Below the pieces are notes generated by a model. That model made no database searches and had not been told where the DNA came from. It saw only the letters and a program-made list of their open reading frames with translations. Position numbers and translations under genes: made by a program. 64,000 nt of DNA from Scheffersomyces stipitis CBS 6054 (lineage: Eukaryota; Ascomycota; Pichiomycetes; Serinales; Debaryomycetaceae): positions 1,054,001 through 1,118,000 of the forward strand of contig NC_009046.1 of the NCBI RefSeq assembly GCF_000209165.1, read 5' to 3'. Of the stretch, positions 61,182 through 64,000 are shown in pieces; within the stretch, counting starts at the first letter, position 1; each line of letters opens with the position of its first letter.

Positions 61182-64000
61182 TTTGAGATTTATAGTGATA
61201 AGATTTTGATAATTGACTCAGGTTATGAGTGAAATGAGATTAAAAAATGAAGATTGAAAGTATAACGACGACTTAGTGAAAAGGTCGTTGTGGTTTGCAA
61301 ACGGGTGAAATAAGGATAGATATCCAGAAACAAACACCAAAAGACTAACAAGAAATGTTAATTGAGACTGTTGAAGCGTAGAAGATACTTCAGAACACAG
61401 GACCAGGACTATAGTAAGGTGAGGAATCAGCTGTGTGCTTTTCTTAAAATTAGGCACAGCTAGCAAAAACGATTAGTCACAACACAAGCGCAGAATAAAC
61501 TGTGGTTATTTGATGTATCACGCTGAGATGCTATCCCAGAAAGAATATGCAACTACTGATTAACTTGATTCAAATTAATCTGAGGAATCTCAGTTAAAAT
61601 TGCCAGGTAAGTTTGTAATTCCTAGAAATTTATTAAGCGTAGCAGTGCGATTTCGATTTGAAAAAGCTAATGTCTTATGTTCTAGTTACAAGCTAATGCA
61701 ACCAGATGTCGATTCAAGATCTTTTCAAGGAGAAGACCCTACTACCGCTGGGTTTGTTTGGTGGACCTGGCAGGTGCGACGGGGCTATACTCTGATTTGT
61801 AATGGTAGCACTACAATCAGGAGAAGGGAGGAGCCCGCTTTTTGTAAACCGTTTGTTAGAGGTTTGGGTTTGTTTTTTGTGCTACTTTCTTGTTCCCTGT
61901 CAGTGGTATTGTCTTGTGTCAATACCGGTTCTGATCTGAGGTGAGGTCAGAGGGATCCAAAAGAAGTTGCTGGGTTTGAATGGGTTTTATGGCCTAAAGA
62001 AAAGAATCCAAAAAACATTTGAAAACCACTCGAATCACCATAAAAATTTTGACTCTGAGTACGAGCCTGAATTTTTTTTTTCGGGTCTGACAATTCGTAT
62101 TCGGCGCGCACACGACCCACACCAGCACCAAAACGAGGTCTGGACCGCTGCTGCGTGCAGGCGCAAGCGGTTTGTTGATGGTTTTTGACGATTTGCTGGT
62201 GGTTTTTTTCTTTTTTCCGGTACACACACGCGCGGGGGGGTTGCAGAGGTCACAGAATTAGTGGCTATCCTCGTGGTGGCCGAGTATGACTGGCACGGAA
62301 AATCTGGGTGACGCGGAAGAGATGGTGGGTAGCCCGCGGTAGCTAGCGGTAGCAGGCGGAAATATTAGCGAGACTCGGGGCGTTTCCCAGATCGCTCTCC
62401 TTATAGCCCTCCCAAATCTTCAGTCTCAGCTGGCCTTCCCACTTAACCAGCTGCTACTACTGAGTCATACTGGCTCTGGACGATACTGCTGCCCTGCTGC
62501 TCCCCCCAGGGCTTTGTAAGGAGCTCTACACATTTACTCCTATTTCACAGCTCCTTGTTACTATCTGCATCGCCATTTCTGTTTCCAGTACAGGCCCCGT
62601 TTGTGGCCATCGCATTTACTCGTACGGGTTTTAGCACTAAAAAAGCTTCGCAGCTTCAGCTCTCCCAAGGGCGGAGACTCGGCTCGTGCCACTATTTTGT
62701 AGCGGTCTACTGACGTCGTCTGGGAAAGCGGCTCCAGCCTCCACGAGCCTACTGACCAGGCTCTTTCCTGGCGACCCTCCCTGACTTCTAATCTTTATCT
62801 GGAAGACTTTGAGTTCGCAACTTACACAGCCTTGGCGCTTATCAGGATCAGAAACACAACTTTTGTGGTGGCTATTTGGTGCAACAATTTGTGGCATCTG
62901 GCCCTTTCTCCGGCTGATCTCTTTCTGATTGCAAATTGGCGAGAGAAAAAAATTCTTCCCGCAGCCTCATTAGACCTTCCAGTTAATTTCAGTCTAAAAC
63001 TATTAGTTATTATTCCTGGACGAGTGGCTGGGTTTATTTCGGGCTACGGTAGTCAGGAGGTGCTGCTATATCGTATTCCTTCTGTTCTTGTCCTATTAAT
63101 CTTCTATTTCCAACTCCGTATCTGTCTCTCTTTTTTTTTGGTATCTCAATATCTGCTCTATCTGTCTATATCTGCTCCACCTCGCTTCTCCCATCTTTCT
63201 CCTATCTCTCTCCCTATCTCTCTCCCTATTTGTCTCCCTTCTTTCTCCTTTCAGCCTAACTTCATTTACAGATCAGTCCTGTGACACTCCTTTTGTGCCA
63301 CTCGATTTCTTGACCGTTTGATACCCACTTGCCTAATCGAGTAGCCTAATTGGAAATGTTGGCCTATTCTGTCTCCTGTCCATGCTACCAATTGCCCTGC
63401 TCCTGCTCCGCATTCTCTTACTAAAAACTCAAGCTGTCGTACTACTCTTAAATATGGAGCTTGTCACCTTCTCCCACCTCACTACAATTGCCACTTCCTC
63501 CAATTGCCACTTCCTCTTCTGAGTCTGGCCCTTCAAGTGTGTTGGTCCTTGATGCCCCGCATTTTGATACCGATCTTGAATATCTCTGGCCAGTACACGA
63601 GCATACTTCTGCTTTGACAAACTCTGTGGTATTGCGGTCGAAACCGAGCTCTGTTCCTGGCCACAAAGTCACTTCTCTCTAGTCCCAGCGCCTGGATACC
63701 AGAGAATTCAAAACTCGCACAATTCAATCGGTATTGTCTCTTTTGGTGCCTTTCCATCACTTTTTCTCCTTCACATATACCACATATACCACTTGCAGTA
63801 ATAATGTAGAATTGAGTAAACGAATATTTTCTTTAGTCTTTCTTTCTATCGTTCATTCTCTCTCTTCACTCTTTGACTCGTTTCGCCAACAAATTCTCTT
63901 CCTCTGTACATTCGAAAACAAACACTAATTTCTCGTCTACCAAATCTACCAAACTTTTCGCAGCTAACTTCTACACCAAATCACCAATACACACACTTTA
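61182..64000. promoter_or_regulatory. Upstream region of the CLG1-like gene and of a gene beyond the window
   Basis: This is 2.8 kb with no credible gene. From about 62.4 kb on the plus strand becomes pyrimidine-rich, with CT-rich repeats at 63120-63260 and a C/A-rich, G-poor end, which looks like the promoter and long leader of a plus-strand gene starting after 64000. A 150-codon frame at 62832-63284 begins with TTG and is largely CT-repeat translation, so it is not called. Confidence 0.5.
63202..63237 (+). repeat. 12-nt pyrimidine tandem repeat
   Basis: CTATCTCTCTCC occurs twice in tandem (63202-63213, 63214-63225), followed by a degenerate CTATTTGTCTCC (63226-63237). It lies within a longer CT-rich tract. 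Confidence 0.75.

Noticed and set aside
62832..63284. 150-codon plus frame with hydrophobic segments near the right end.
   Set aside because: It starts at TTG and its hydrophobic part is the translation of a CT-rich repeat tract.

Overview
The window is nuclear DNA of an ascomycete yeast of the order Saccharomycetales. Genes are dense and mostly intron-poor, the proteins align closely with Saccharomyces cerevisiae families, and introns show the yeast signals GTAAGT/GTATGY and TACTAAC. Low-complexity Asn/Ser/Asp runs, TTG-biased leucine use, CTG codons confined to poorly conserved positions in the stretches I read, and the gene families together suggest a CUG-Ser (CTG clade) yeast such as Scheffersomyces or a relative. 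That placement is inference. If it is right, CTG codons should be read as serine.

Layout. 1-4.7 kb: 5' part of an ARO10-type 2-oxo acid decarboxylase (-), then SIW14 (+) and AIM19 (-). 5-14 kb: divergent histone H3 (-) and H4 (+) genes, a GT15 mannosyltransferase (-), SDS3 (-, with an intron), then a tandem pair made of a short Spt10-like acetyltransferase and full SPT10 (+). 14.5-28 kb: URA2 (-), TRK1 (+), IMP4 (-). 28-46 kb: an unrecognised Ser-rich protein (-), TSC11/AVO3 (+), an acidic coiled-coil nuclear-type protein (-), ASF1 (+), an unrecognised 583-residue protein (-) and an auxin-efflux-carrier-family transporter (+). 47-56 kb: two related genes in tandem, one of which has a Zn2Cys6 DNA-binding domain while the other lacks it. 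57-61 kb: YPT31-type Rab GTPase (+), SMB1 (-, with a one-codon first exon), CHZ1 (+) and a CLG1-like cyclin (-). The last 2.8 kb is non-coding and ends in what looks like a pyrimidine-rich promoter or leader for a gene beyond the window.

How the genes relate. The window is rich in histone supply and chromatin functions: H3, H4, Spt10 (known histone-gene activator), an Spt10 paralogue, Sds3 (Rpd3L deacetylase), Asf1 (H3-H4 chaperone) and Chz1 (H2A.Z-H2B chaperone). The rest are housekeeping genes: pyrimidine synthesis, K+ uptake, rRNA processing, splicing, TORC2 signalling and Golgi traffic. I saw no rRNA, tRNA, CRISPR, intact transposon or virus-derived gene.

The most interesting points are the SPT10 duplication beside the histone genes, the Zn2Cys6-family paralogue without a DNA-binding domain, three spliceosomal introns (SDS3, SMB1, probable URA2 leader) that all place the branch point 8-10 nt from the 3' splice site, tiny upstream ORFs overlapping the start codons of three genes, and an in-frame repeat of the YPT31 3' end.
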